64,000 bases of DNA, from the NCBI GenBank assembly GCA_910577335.1, contig CAJTMJ010000003.1:1-64000 (forward strand), read 5' to 3'. The notes below the pieces were generated by a model. The model was not told where the DNA came from. It saw only the letters and a program-made list of their open reading frames with translations, and searched no databases. Below are positions 44,146 to 52,380 of the stretch, in pieces; within the stretch, counting starts at the first letter, position 1, and each line of letters starts with the position of its first letter. Origin of the DNA: an uncultured Duncaniella sp. GTDB taxonomy: Bacteria > Bacteroidota > Bacteroidia > Bacteroidales > Muribaculaceae. A program made the translations under genes and the position numbers.

Positions 44146-45345
44146 TCAGATGGTGCGTCCGGGGTATTCCTTAAGGGCGGCTGCAAGCACTTTCATCGCT
44201 TTGGCAAGTTCCTGCTTATTGAGCACATACGCCATGCGCACTTCGTCGATTCCCATGCCGGGGGTGGTGTAGAATCCTGCAGCCGGAGCCATGAAGATGG
44301 TCTCTCCGTCAAGGTTGAATTCCTTCAGACACCACTGGCAGAATTTGTCGGCGTCGTCCACAGGCAGTTTCACCACTGTGTAGAACGCTCCCATAGGTAT
44401 CGGGGTGTAGCAGCCGGGTATCTTGTTGAGCTGGTCGATAAGAAATTTACGGCGTTCCACATATTCGTTGTATGTGGCAAGCATATATTCCGGCGATGTG
44501 TCGATGGATGCTTCTGCCACAATCTGTCCGAGCAATGGGGGGCTAAGACGTGCCTGACAGAATTTCATCACATTGGTCTTAAGCTGCGGATGCTTTGTGA
44601 TGAGGGCACCGATACGTATGCCACATTCGTTGTATCGTTTTGACACTGAGTCAACAAGCACAACCTGTTCCTCTATGCCGGGCAGATGGAATGCGGATAT
44701 ATAAGGTGCGCCGGTGTAGCAGAATTCACGGTAAACCTCGTCCGAGAATAGAAAGAGGTCATATTTCTTTACCAAATCCCTGATTTGCAGCATCTCTTTC
44801 ATGGTGTAGAGATAGCCGGTGGGATTGTTGGGGTTGCAGATAAGTATACCCTTGGTGCGAGGGGTGATAAGCTCCTCGAACTTCTCGACCGACGGGAGTG
44901 CGAAACCCTCGTCAATGTTCGATGGAACGGTCACGATCTTAGCTCCGGCAGAGATTGCAAATGCCATGTAGTTGGCGTAGGCAGGTTCCGGAACTATTAT
45001 CTCGTCGCCGGGGTCAAGACATGCCATGAATGCGAATAGTACCGCTTCCGAACCTCCGGCAGTGACTATGATGTCGTCAACATCCACATCGATGTTGAAG
45101 CGGTGATAGTACTCCTTGAGTTTCTTGCGCAGTGACAGCAACCCGGCTGACGGACTGTATTCAAGCACTGTCCGGTCGATGTTCTTCAATGCGTCGAGCC
45201 CTTCCTGAGGAGTTGGCACGTCAGGCTGTCCGATGTTCAGGTGATATACTTTGATTCCCCTTGATTTGGCGTCGTTGGCAAGGGGTGTCAGTCTCCTGAT
45301 AGGTGAGGCAGGCATCAATGTGCCGCGTTCTGATACGTTTGGCAT
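44146..45345 (-). CDS. PLP-dependent aminotransferase (class I/II)
   Basis: 399-aa fold-type I aminotransferase. The cofactor lysine is in VDSVSKRYNECGIRIG; other motifs are YHLNIGQPDVPTP, IVTAGGSEAVLFAF, CNPNNPTGYLY and LFSDEVYREF. It resembles AspC-like aminotransferases; the exact amino acid pair cannot be read from sequence. It lies between the GlmU-like gene (29-base gap) and the U32 gene (47-base gap) on the same strand. Confidence 0.88.
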   Translation of the reverse strand: MPNVSERGTLMPASPIRRLTPLANDAKSRGIKVYHLNIGQPDVPTPQEGLDALKNIDRTVLEYSPSAGLLSLRKKLKEYYHRFNIDVDVDDIIVTAGGSEAVLFAFMACLDPGDEIIVPEPAYANYMAFAISAGAKIVTVPSNIDEGFALPSVEKFEELITPRTKGILICNPNNPTGYLYTMKEMLQIRDLVKKYDLFLFSDEVYREFCYTGAPYISAFHLPGIEEQVVLVDSVSKRYNECGIRIGALITKHPQLKTNVMKFCQARLSPPLLGQIVAEASIDTSPEYMLATYNEYVERRKFLIDQLNKIPGCYTPIPMGAFYTVVKLPVDDADKFCQWCLKEFNLDGETIFMAPAAGFYTTPGMGIDEVRMAYVLNKQELAKAMKVLAAALKEYPGRTI

Positions 45346-45374
45346 GTCGGTGAGGTATGTAGTTTGGTGTTAAA

Positions 45375-46535
45375 TCATTTCTCGGTTACATCTTCGTGGA
45401 TGTGGATGAATATCTCCTTGTCGATAGGGGTAAGTTCCACATGTCGGCGAGCCATCATGCGTGAGGCGGTGTCGAAGAAGCTATTCATGTTCACATCTCT
45501 CATGCCGAGGGTTGAACCTTCGGTGAACGATTGTATGAATGTGCGCGGGAAGCCTGCGCTATAGAAGTTGACTCCGACTCCCACTATTGTGGCGGTATTA
45601 AACATTGTGTTGATACCTGCTTTGGAGTGGTCGCCCATTATGAGTCCGCAGAATTGCAGACCGGTTTTCACGAATCTCCCCTCTGCTATGCTCCACAGTT
45701 TGATGGGTGCGTAGGTGTTTTTGAGGTTCGAAGCTGTGCATCCGGCTCCGAGGTTGCACCATTCGCCTATCACTGCGTTACCCAAGAAGCCGTCGTGGGC
45801 TTTGTTGGAATATCCTGTCATTACCACATTGTTAAGCTCTCCGCCCACTTTGCAGTACGGACCGAGTGTTGTGGCTCCATATATCTTTCCGCCCATGTTG
45901 ACCACTGCGTGTTCGCATAATGCGATAGGACCTCTCAGGCAGGCTCCTTCCATGATTTCTGCGTCACGCCCTATGTAGATCGGACCTTTTTTCACATTAA
46001 GGATAGAACCTTCCACTGTGGCTCCCTCTTCGATGAAGAGTTGTGACGGGTCGCCGATTAACCTGTTTGTGTCGCTCAGGGGCTGTGATTTTTTCCCGGC
46101 GGTGAGAGCTGCGAAATCACGGCGCAGTGCTTCGTCGTTAAGCATGAAGATGTCATACACATGATTGATGGCAAACGGCTCTGCGGTGTATTCTTTTTGT
46201 GAATTCGGTTCGCCGTTGCCTCGGCGGGCAATTGTCTTCCCGTTGTGGATGAGTGACTCCCCGGGCTGCAAATCCAATATTGCCTCCACGAGCTGTGCGT
46301 CCGGATGGATATTACCTGCGATGAAAAGATTGTCACCGTCTGACGCTTCAATCATCGGATACTTGATTGAGAGATAATCCTGAGTGCTATATGAGTATGC
46401 GCCGGGGATGGCTCGCTGCCATTTTTCTGAAATGGTAGTGATGCCATGGCGCAGCAATGCCACCGGACGTGTATAGGTGAGGGGTAGCATATTGGTGCGC
46501 ACCTTCACCGGATCGAAAAGTATGATATTCTTCAT
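45375..46535 (-). CDS. GlmU-like nucleotidyltransferase/acyltransferase family protein
   Basis: 386 aa. The N-terminal half begins MKNIILFDPVKVRTNMLPLT, in place of a standard GlmU uridylyltransferase start. The C-terminal half is a left-handed beta-helix built of hexapeptide repeats (IYIGRDAEIMEGACLRGPIA, then WCNLGAGCTASNLKNTY). This matches the Bacteroidetes alternative GlmU-like family, proposed to make UDP-sugar precursors. Catalytic assignment is less secure than for classical GlmU. Confidence 0.82.
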   Translation of the reverse strand: MKNIILFDPVKVRTNMLPLTYTRPVALLRHGITTISEKWQRAIPGAYSYSTQDYLSIKYPMIEASDGDNLFIAGNIHPDAQLVEAILDLQPGESLIHNGKTIARRGNGEPNSQKEYTAEPFAINHVYDIFMLNDEALRRDFAALTAGKKSQPLSDTNRLIGDPSQLFIEEGATVEGSILNVKKGPIYIGRDAEIMEGACLRGPIALCEHAVVNMGGKIYGATTLGPYCKVGGELNNVVMTGYSNKAHDGFLGNAVIGEWCNLGAGCTASNLKNTYAPIKLWSIAEGRFVKTGLQFCGLIMGDHSKAGINTMFNTATIVGVGVNFYSAGFPRTFIQSFTEGSTLGMRDVNMNSFFDTASRMMARRHVELTPIDKEIFIHIHEDVTEK

Positions 46536-46555
46536 GAAGAAAATTATTTATTTTA

Positions 46556-46563
46556 CAAAATTA
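46556..46563 (-). promoter_or_regulatory. -7 element of GlmU-like gene
   Basis: Minus-strand TAATTTTG fits TAnnTTTG, 21 bases upstream of the ATG at 46535. The -33 zone falls inside the adjacent palindromic repeat copy. Confidence 0.45.
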
Positions 46564-46577
46564 CAAAAATTATTGAA

Positions 46578-46599
46578 TGAACTGATTTAAACTTTTTAT
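46578..46599. repeat. Dispersed palindromic repeat, copy 2
   Basis: 22 bases TGAACTGATTTAAACTTT plus TTAT, exactly the reverse complement of part of copies 1 and 5. Upstream of the GlmU-like gene promoter. Confidence 0.7.
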
Positions 46600-46715
46600 T
46601 TTTTATGGTTTGATACTATTTTAAGGATTGATTATCCGCTTCTACAAATCAAATGCCATGCTTGGAAATTGTTCATGAGCAAATATTAAAAAATATTAAT
46701 CACAGTGTTAAAAAC

Positions 46716-46746
46716 TTTGAGCATTGGGAAATAGTTGTTAACTTTG
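46716..46746 (+). promoter_or_regulatory. Canonical Bacteroidetes promoter
   Basis: TTTG at 46716-46719, 19 bases, then TAACTTTG at 46739-46746 (followed by C). This is the most complete -33/-7 pair seen in the window, yet it is not followed by a recognisable protein gene. Confidence 0.7.
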
Positions 46747-46752
46747 CATCGA

Positions 46753-47020
46753 AAATAGACACCAATGTTGCAAATCCTTGGGCTGATAAAATTTTACGCA
46801 TTAAATCACATTATGGGCTAAGGAATAAAAAGGCAACTTCATCTAATTTTGTCTTCGTGAGACGGCATGAGAGGATGCGATGGTGTAGTGTAAGTATGAT
46901 ATAATCTCTACATTATTGGAAATGAAATAGTTTTTATTTTCAGTAACTATCGAATCAAAATTTGCCTTTTGGCTTTAGTCCTGTTGCTCCTTGAGGTAAG
47001 GAGCAGCGGACGATTTTTTT
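46753..47020 (+). ncRNA. Candidate small RNA between promoter and terminator
   Basis: A predicted transcript of about 270 bases runs from the promoter at 46716-46746 to the terminator at 46981-47020. The only ORFs inside are very short: an 18-codon one starting ATGTTGCAAATCC near 46764 and a 9-codon one near 46878. Neither resembles a known protein. A longer open frame from 46653 starts upstream of the promoter and looks random. I do not recognise it as tmRNA, 6S, RNase P or SRP RNA. A non-coding regulatory RNA or a transcript encoding a micropeptide are both possible. Confidence 0.45.
46981..47020 (+). terminator. Strong plus-strand terminator
   Basis: GCTCCTT pairs with AAGGAGC around GAGGT. 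The stem extends outward to CTGTTGCTCCTT/AAGGAGCAGCGG with G-U pairs, and is followed by ACGA and a T7 tract. Confidence 0.85.
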
Positions 47021-47134
47021 ATATACCCCCTCCAAAACTTCCTCCACCGCTAACCAATCTCGTTGTCAGGTCGGTTTGACATACTATATTGGAAACTTTC
47101 GGATCAGCGAAATCATTTGTTGGATACATAAATA

Positions 47135-47171
47135 AATCGCCACTGAAAGCAATTTGCTTTCAGTGGCGATT
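47135..47171. terminator. 17-bp inverted repeat terminator of the LRR-transglutaminase gene
   Basis: Left arm 47135-47151 and right arm 47155-47171 are perfect reverse complements (core GCCACTGAAAGCA/TGCTTTCAGTGGC) with a 3-base loop. On the minus strand, 26 bases after the stop, it is followed by TATTTATG. Confidence 0.8.
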
Positions 47172-47196
47172 ATGCTTAATACTTAATCAAAATTCA

Positions 47197-48777
47197 TCAC
47201 TTGCCGGGAGCTTGCCAGAACCATTGCTCGTCGGTGATATTATAATCCGAATAGGGGTACTTCATACCTTGCGGAGCAAGAGTGACATGGCTCCCCTGCT
47301 TATGGGTGCTCTCCCCTTCAGGTTCTGCCTGATTGAAAGTGTTTGACTGCAGCATATATAGATTTTTAGCCATATAGTAACCTAAATATTCATCTTGCGT
47401 TTCAGCCCATTTATTATTCCAATTGGCATCCTTGTTTAGTACCACGGGTAGGTCATGTTGCAATCTGTAACGGACTTCTCCCGGATGAAGCATCAATCCG
47501 TTTTCATCAGTCACAAAGGCTGCGAATGTCGGATCTACCCATACCCATTTACCTAACGATTCACTCCAAGCTACACATATAACATGGCAGTCATTGTCCT
47601 TATCCCAAGCTTTTGGCAAACAGGTGATATATCTTGCAGGGATACCTTCGGCAAGCAACGCCTCTGTAAGGCATATAGCGAGTGCCCTGCAGTTGTATCC
47701 GCAGCTGTCACGGCGGGAGCTGTCGTATGTGTTTCTTAAATTCCGTGCTCCCGGAGCCAGACCGTTGCTGCCGTCATGAGTGATGTTGTTATGTACCCAA
47801 TATAGCAGGTTCTTAATTCTGCTTATGTCGTCTCCATTGCCGGCTATGCTGTCGAGGTTGAAACGTTTGCGTGACAATGTTAGTAGGCTGTCGGAGGGAG
47901 CTGCATATTTAAATTGGAGGTTCAATGTCGTATCCGGTGTGTTATACGATGGCGATTCCTTAAGAATTTCAAGCTCATTCTTGACATCATCACCCAAATT
48001 CCAAGCATATTCCATCGATTTTTTCAAACTGTCACCCTCAGGGCTGCCGATTTTTGCTAAAATAGGTTGAAGGGTTTTTGCAGCTTGATATTGCCACTTG
48101 CGCATCCAATCCGAATTTTTTGCACGTAATACTTCCGATTGCCATTGTGCGAGACGTTCCATATCGGCAACCAGTCGGGGATCTGATTTCAACTGCTCTA
48201 TGGTGGCAGCATGGGTCACACTGTCATTATAAACCTTAAGGAAGGCTCCGTTATTGGTAATCCCGGTTAGTTTGGGACATAAATGGCGTGGAGAGAGTTC
48301 AACTCCCAAATCAACCACCACGCTTTCAAAAACGACATTTTTAAGATTTGGCAGATTATATAGAAATCCGGGACCTCCTGTGCTTGAAATCGGACCTTTG
48401 AATGTTATTGTCTTTAGTTTGGGGCAGTTGGAGATGAGAGTGCAATCGAAGTGTCCGATCATCCCGTTAAACACTACTTCTTCAAGATTAGGCATCCCGC
48501 TAAGTACCCCTCCGGGGATATAGTCAACATCGCCGAAGGTCACTTTTCTCAGATTGGGGAATTTGCCATATTCGCCCAACCTCCCGAACATTCCTATATT
48601 CGGTATTTCTATCTCTTCAGCTTCCGTTGATAAAACGAGGCTGTCAGGGAATAGCGCATGTCCTTCACGAATAGGTTCTGAGAAATAATTCGGTGATTTA
48701 ATAACGATATCCTCTGCATTTGAGCAAATATGAGTGGAAAATAGTAGTGAAATAATGTAAATAAATATCTTTTTCAT
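47197..48777 (-). CDS. Exported LRR protein with transglutaminase-like domain
   Basis: 526 aa with signal peptide MKKIFIYIISLLFSTHICSNA. Residues about 40-190 contain irregular BspA-type leucine-rich repeats (FPNLRKVTFGDVDYI, MPNLEEVVFNGMI, CPKLKTITFKGPI). The C-terminal part is a transglutaminase/NlpC-like papain-fold domain with a complete triad: Cys363 in GYNCRALAICLTEALL, His398 in DCHVICVAW and Asp415 in WVDPTFA. It may cleave or cross-link peptides on surface proteins or peptidoglycan; the substrate is unknown. A TATATTTG at 48782-48789 lies too close to the ATG to be an ordinary promoter. Confidence 0.82.
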   Translation of the reverse strand: MKKIFIYIISLLFSTHICSNAEDIVIKSPNYFSEPIREGHALFPDSLVLSTEAEEIEIPNIGMFGRLGEYGKFPNLRKVTFGDVDYIPGGVLSGMPNLEEVVFNGMIGHFDCTLISNCPKLKTITFKGPISSTGGPGFLYNLPNLKNVVFESVVVDLGVELSPRHLCPKLTGITNNGAFLKVYNDSVTHAATIEQLKSDPRLVADMERLAQWQSEVLRAKNSDWMRKWQYQAAKTLQPILAKIGSPEGDSLKKSMEYAWNLGDDVKNELEILKESPSYNTPDTTLNLQFKYAAPSDSLLTLSRKRFNLDSIAGNGDDISRIKNLLYWVHNNITHDGSNGLAPGARNLRNTYDSSRRDSCGYNCRALAICLTEALLAEGIPARYITCLPKAWDKDNDCHVICVAWSESLGKWVWVDPTFAAFVTDENGLMLHPGEVRYRLQHDLPVVLNKDANWNNKWAETQDEYLGYYMAKNLYMLQSNTFNQAEPEGESTHKQGSHVTLAPQGMKYPYSDYNITDEQWFWQAPGK

Positions 48778-48930
48778 ACGCCAAATATATTTATGACTAT
48801 GTGGCAGATTTTAGTTCAAAACGTGAGTTGTCAATGTCAAGGTAGTTTTGATGTTTGCTGCAAAGTCAATGCTCCGGTGCCAAAGTTAACCATAAAATTC
48901 AACATATTGGCTTAATTATGAATGTTTTTA

Positions 48931-48965
48931 TGAACTGATTTAACCTTTTTTATAAAACCGGTTCA
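48931..48965. repeat. Dispersed palindromic repeat, copy 3
   Basis: Begins TGAACTGATTTAACCTTTT, continues TTATAAAACC and closes GGTTCA, a diverged copy of the same palindrome with retained outer TGAAC/GTTCA arms. Confidence 0.6.
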
Positions 48966-49044
48966 TCGATTTCAGTTTGGATATAATTAAGTCCGCTATT
49001 TTCAAAATCATTAAAAAAGTTCTCCCAAACTTAGATACTTATCC

Positions 49045-49085
49045 CTTAATTTCGGCAATAAACTTGATTTATTGCCGAAATTAAG
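49045..49085. repeat. 18-bp perfect inverted repeat
   Basis: CTTAATTTCGGCAATAAA pairs perfectly with its complement around a CTTGA loop. It is 114 bases upstream of the PorW/SprE-like gene and not next to the end of any gene, so a terminator role has no obvious client. The right arm is followed by TATTTTCTTTG. Confidence 0.7.
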
Positions 49086-49198
49086 TATTTTCTTTGAGGT
49101 AAATGTAAGGAATAAAAAGTGTTTGGTGTAGCCTATGATGTAGTAAAATTACCTTCCGGCTTTGGCAATTTTTTAGGGGATGGTGCGTTAATTACTTA

Positions 49199-52024
49199 AT
49201 GATGCGTGGATTCCGGATATTTGGACTCAGTGCCCGAATGGTAGGCGCTTTGGGGATGGTCTTAGCTCTTATAGGAGGTCTGACCTCATGCTCCACACGC
49301 AAAAACACGGCTGCTTCACGAAATTATCAGGCGTTCATAACCCGTTACAATGTCTATTTCAACGGCGACGAGCATTACAAGGAAACGCTTAAGGAGATGG
49401 AGCAGAATTATGAGGATGACTACAACCGGCTACTGTTGATGCATCCCGCCGAAGCATATTTGCGTCCCGGTTTCCCCCAACCTTCAGGTTCGTTCGACCG
49501 CTCCATAGAGAAAGCGCAGAAAGCCATCCAGCTCCACAGCATAAAGAAGCCCCCTCGCCGAAAACCCGGACATTCAAGAGATCAGGAATATCAGAAATGG
49601 ATGAAGCGTGGCGAGTATAACCCCTTCATCCACAATGCGTGGATGATGATGGGGCGAAGCCAGTATATGAACGGCGACTTTCTTGGTGCGGCTTCCACAT
49701 TTTATTACGTGGTAAAGCATTTCACGTGGCTCCCCGACATTGTGCTTGAAGCAAAACTATGGCAAGCAAGGTGTTATTGTGCCATGGACTGGCTGTTTGA
49801 AGCTGAAACTATCCTGACACGTGTCAAACCCTCCATGCTCGTTTCGCCGATTCTGCGTGAACTCTACAGCTTCACGTATGCCGATTTCTACATACGTTCA
49901 AATGATTATCCCAAAGCTATACCGATGCTGCGTGAGGCTGCCGGATATGCCAAAGGTGCTCAGAAATCCCGATTGTATTTCCTCCTCGGACAGCTATATG
50001 CCGCTCAGGGGGATAAAAAGCAGGCTTTCGAAGCGTTTGGCAATGCCGGAAGTGGCAATGCTGTTTCCTACCGCACAAAATTCAATGCGAGAATACGCCA
50101 AAGCGAGGTCTACACCGGCAAGGATATAAAACCTGAAGTTAAAGCTCTTAGGCGAATGGCTCGCTACGGACGTGATAAGGAATATCTCGACAGGATATAT
50201 TATGCGATTGGCAATCTGTATCTTTCTCGCAGAGACACGCTTAAAGCTATTGAAAATTATCGCCTTGCGGTGGAAAACTCCACCCGTGGTGAGACTGACA
50301 AAGCTGTGGCGCAGATAGCGCTTGGCAACCTCTATTTCGACCGTCGTCGTTACGATCTCGCTCAGCCATGCTATGCCGAAGCTATCTCCCTGATATCCGA
50401 GTCATATCCTGATTACAAATCGCTTAAGCGTAGGTCAGATCTGTTGGATGAACTCTCAGTATATTCGCAAAATGTCACGCTCAACGATTCGCTGTTGCGC
50501 TTGGCTGATATGCCGGAGCGGGAGCGCATGGATATTATATCGAAGATAATATCTGATCTCAAGAAGCGTGAAAAAGAGGAGGCGGAGACTGCGCGACGTG
50601 AGGAATACCTCGCTAATCAAATCTCTCTTGGTGAGAATCTTCGGAGCGTTAATGCTGCCGCCCCCAATAATTTCACCCTTAACACTGACAAATCATGGTA
50701 TTTCTATAACCCTGCCGCCCGTAATGCCGGACGAGCTGAGTTTCAACGTCGTTGGGGCGCACGAAAACTTGAAGATGACTGGCGCCGCCACGACAAACAT
50801 AGTTTCAGCATGAGCGACTTTGACACTGCCGGTGATGATACCGCTGACGATGATCTGCCTGTGGGTCAAGGATATGGGGATGATGGCGATGAGCCGGAAA
50901 ATATCCGTCTTGCAGCCAAGCAGAGCGATCCGCACTATCCGGAATATTATCTCAAACAGATTCCGTCAACCGATATTGAGAAAAACATTGCCCGTGAGGT
51001 GGTTCAGGACGGACTGTATAACTCAGGTCTTATCCTTAAAGATAAGTTGGAGGATTATAAAGCCGCCGATGCTGAGTGGATGCGCCTTATGAAGGAATAT
51101 CCTGATAATGTGTATCGTCTCGATATATATTACAATGAGTATCTTATGAATATGCGTTCGGTGCGTTACGATAAGGCAGGGGAGTGGCGATCCCGTCTGC
51201 TTGCCGAATTCCCCGATTCTAAGCTGGGAGAGGCTATGAGCGACCCGCATTATCTTGACAATCTGCGTGATATGGAAGCAAGGCAGGATTCCATCTACCG
51301 ACAGACGTACGAAGCCTATCTCGCCAACCGTAACCCTGAGGTGCATGATGCTTACAGACGGATGAAAGCCGATTATCCGCTTTCGCCACTCATCCCTAAG
51401 TTCATGTTTCTTCATGCGCTCGCTTTCGTTACCGACGACAAGCCGGATGAATTCAGAAATACGCTTACGGAACTGCTTGAGCGATACCCCGATACGGAAT
51501 TTACCCCCATGGCATCAGCCTATCTGAAAGGTATGTCGCAGGGGCGCAAGCTCCACAGCGGGGGCGAAAATCTTCGCAGTATGGTGTGGGAGACTCGTCT
51601 GACTACCGATTCCACAGTCATGGCTGATGGTGTTGAAGAGATTCTCTTTAATTTTAATCCCGAGGGCGCTCATTATGTGGCTTTGCTCTTCGACCTGTCT
51701 CAGATTCCGCAGAATCAGCTGCTTTATGAGACGGCACGACACAATTTCTCCACGTATGTGGTGCGTGATTTTGACCTTGAGATGATGAATTTCGGCAATC
51801 TCGGCATACTTCTCGTCAAAGGATTTGAGAATAGTGACGAAGCGATGCAGTATCGCCGCCAGCTTGCGCAGGATGCTGATTTCACATTCGGCACATCAGT
51901 GCGTCCCGTCATAATAAGCCGTGCCGACTTCGAGCTTCTGCTCCTTAACGGAGCCTCCTTCGATGACTACATCAACTCGTTCGACGACCACATCAGTTCA
52001 TCTGACGAGAACGCCTCAAATTAA
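49199..52024 (+). CDS. PorW/SprE-like TPR lipoprotein
   Basis: 941-aa lipoprotein with lipobox LTSC at about residue 31. The region after the lipobox (YQAFITRYNVYFNGDEHYKE) is characteristic of the PorW/SprE family linked to type IX secretion and gliding in Bacteroidetes. TPR repeats follow, for example AIGNLYLSRRDTLKAIENY and IALGNLYFDRRRYDLAQ. An acidic low-complexity linker lies near residues 540-565 (DDTADDDLPVGQGYGDDGDE), with further helical repeats to the C-terminus. No other type IX genes and no sorting-signal proteins are seen in the window, so its role here may be more general. Confidence 0.82.
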   Translation: MMRGFRIFGLSARMVGALGMVLALIGGLTSCSTRKNTAASRNYQAFITRYNVYFNGDEHYKETLKEMEQNYEDDYNRLLLMHPAEAYLRPGFPQPSGSFDRSIEKAQKAIQLHSIKKPPRRKPGHSRDQEYQKWMKRGEYNPFIHNAWMMMGRSQYMNGDFLGAASTFYYVVKHFTWLPDIVLEAKLWQARCYCAMDWLFEAETILTRVKPSMLVSPILRELYSFTYADFYIRSNDYPKAIPMLREAAGYAKGAQKSRLYFLLGQLYAAQGDKKQAFEAFGNAGSGNAVSYRTKFNARIRQSEVYTGKDIKPEVKALRRMARYGRDKEYLDRIYYAIGNLYLSRRDTLKAIENYRLAVENSTRGETDKAVAQIALGNLYFDRRRYDLAQPCYAEAISLISESYPDYKSLKRRSDLLDELSVYSQNVTLNDSLLRLADMPERERMDIISKIISDLKKREKEEAETARREEYLANQISLGENLRSVNAAAPNNFTLNTDKSWYFYNPAARNAGRAEFQRRWGARKLEDDWRRHDKHSFSMSDFDTAGDDTADDDLPVGQGYGDDGDEPENIRLAAKQSDPHYPEYYLKQIPSTDIEKNIAREVVQDGLYNSGLILKDKLEDYKAADAEWMRLMKEYPDNVYRLDIYYNEYLMNMRSVRYDKAGEWRSRLLAEFPDSKLGEAMSDPHYLDNLRDMEARQDSIYRQTYEAYLANRNPEVHDAYRRMKADYPLSPLIPKFMFLHALAFVTDDKPDEFRNTLTELLERYPDTEFTPMASAYLKGMSQGRKLHSGGENLRSMVWETRLTTDSTVMADGVEEILFNFNPEGAHYVALLFDLSQIPQNQLLYETARHNFSTYVVRDFDLEMMNFGNLGILLVKGFENSDEAMQYRRQLAQDADFTFGTSVRPVIISRADFELLLLNGASFDDYINSFDDHISSSDENASN

Positions 52025-52026
52025 AA

Positions 52027-52063
52027 AACTGATTTAAACTTTAACAAAAAGTCTAAATCAGTT
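52027..52063. repeat. Dispersed palindromic repeat, copy 4 (hairpin)
   Basis: AACTGATTTAAACTTT pairs with AAAGTCTAAATCAGTT around a 5-base loop, 16 positions with one mismatch. The most symmetrical copy in the window. It follows the PorW/SprE-like stop codon directly and could act as its transcript end here. Confidence 0.8.
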
Positions 52064-52349
52064 CAGTTTGCCCGTTAATAATCTCGGACTTTATGACATG
52101 CCATGCCGAGCCGGACAAAATAAGGTTAAAGTCAAACGGTTTTAGTTAAGGCTGTATATCGTTATCCCTTTTGGATTTTTGTTGTGACAAAGTTAATGTT
52201 ATTGGTCAAAAGTTGTATAAAAATTCAATAGACAATTCAATAGACAATGATATAACTTGCTGGCTTACGTGTAGTTATTACATAACACGGCTTGACGTGA
52301 AAAGCGATAATTATTTAATGGGAGATATATAAAACTCAGGGATTTTATT

Positions 52350-52357
52350 TACCTTTG
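52350..52357 (+). promoter_or_regulatory. -7 element of the TPR-HTH regulator gene
   Basis: TACCTTTGC matches TAnnTTTG and ends 23 bases before the ATG at 52381. No -33 TTTG is evident. Confidence 0.5.
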
Positions 52358-52380
52358 CCATGCAAATCATATTATGAGCT

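Larger units (their letters stand above)
46536..47196. other. Long intergenic region with an apparent non-coding transcription unit
   Basis: 661 bases without a convincing protein gene. From left to right: the promoter of the GlmU-like gene (minus), a copy of the dispersed palindrome, a canonical plus-strand promoter, about 270 bases of AT-rich sequence, a strong plus-strand terminator and a 17-bp inverted repeat ending the minus-strand gene to the right. Confidence 0.7.
48778..49198. other. Intergenic region with repeat copy 3 and a long perfect hairpin
   Basis: 421 bases between divergent genes. Contains the palindromic repeat copy at 48931-48965 and an 18-bp perfect inverted repeat at 49045-49085. 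No ORF and no good promoter match were found. Confidence 0.6.
52025..52380. other. Intergenic region with repeat copy 4 and a promoter
   Basis: 356 bases. The repeat palindrome begins 3 bases after the upstream stop. A -7 element is at 52350-52357. The rest (52064-52340) shows no ORF or structure I can support. Confidence 0.6.

Noticed and set aside
46653..46904. 83-codon open frame as a protein gene
   Set aside because: It starts upstream of a canonical promoter, has no protein-like pattern and no start context; a short RNA unit explains the region better.
48782..48789. TATATTTG as promoter of the LRR-transglutaminase gene
   Set aside because: It lies only 5 bases before the ATG, so transcription would begin at or after the start codon; probably chance in AT-rich sequence.
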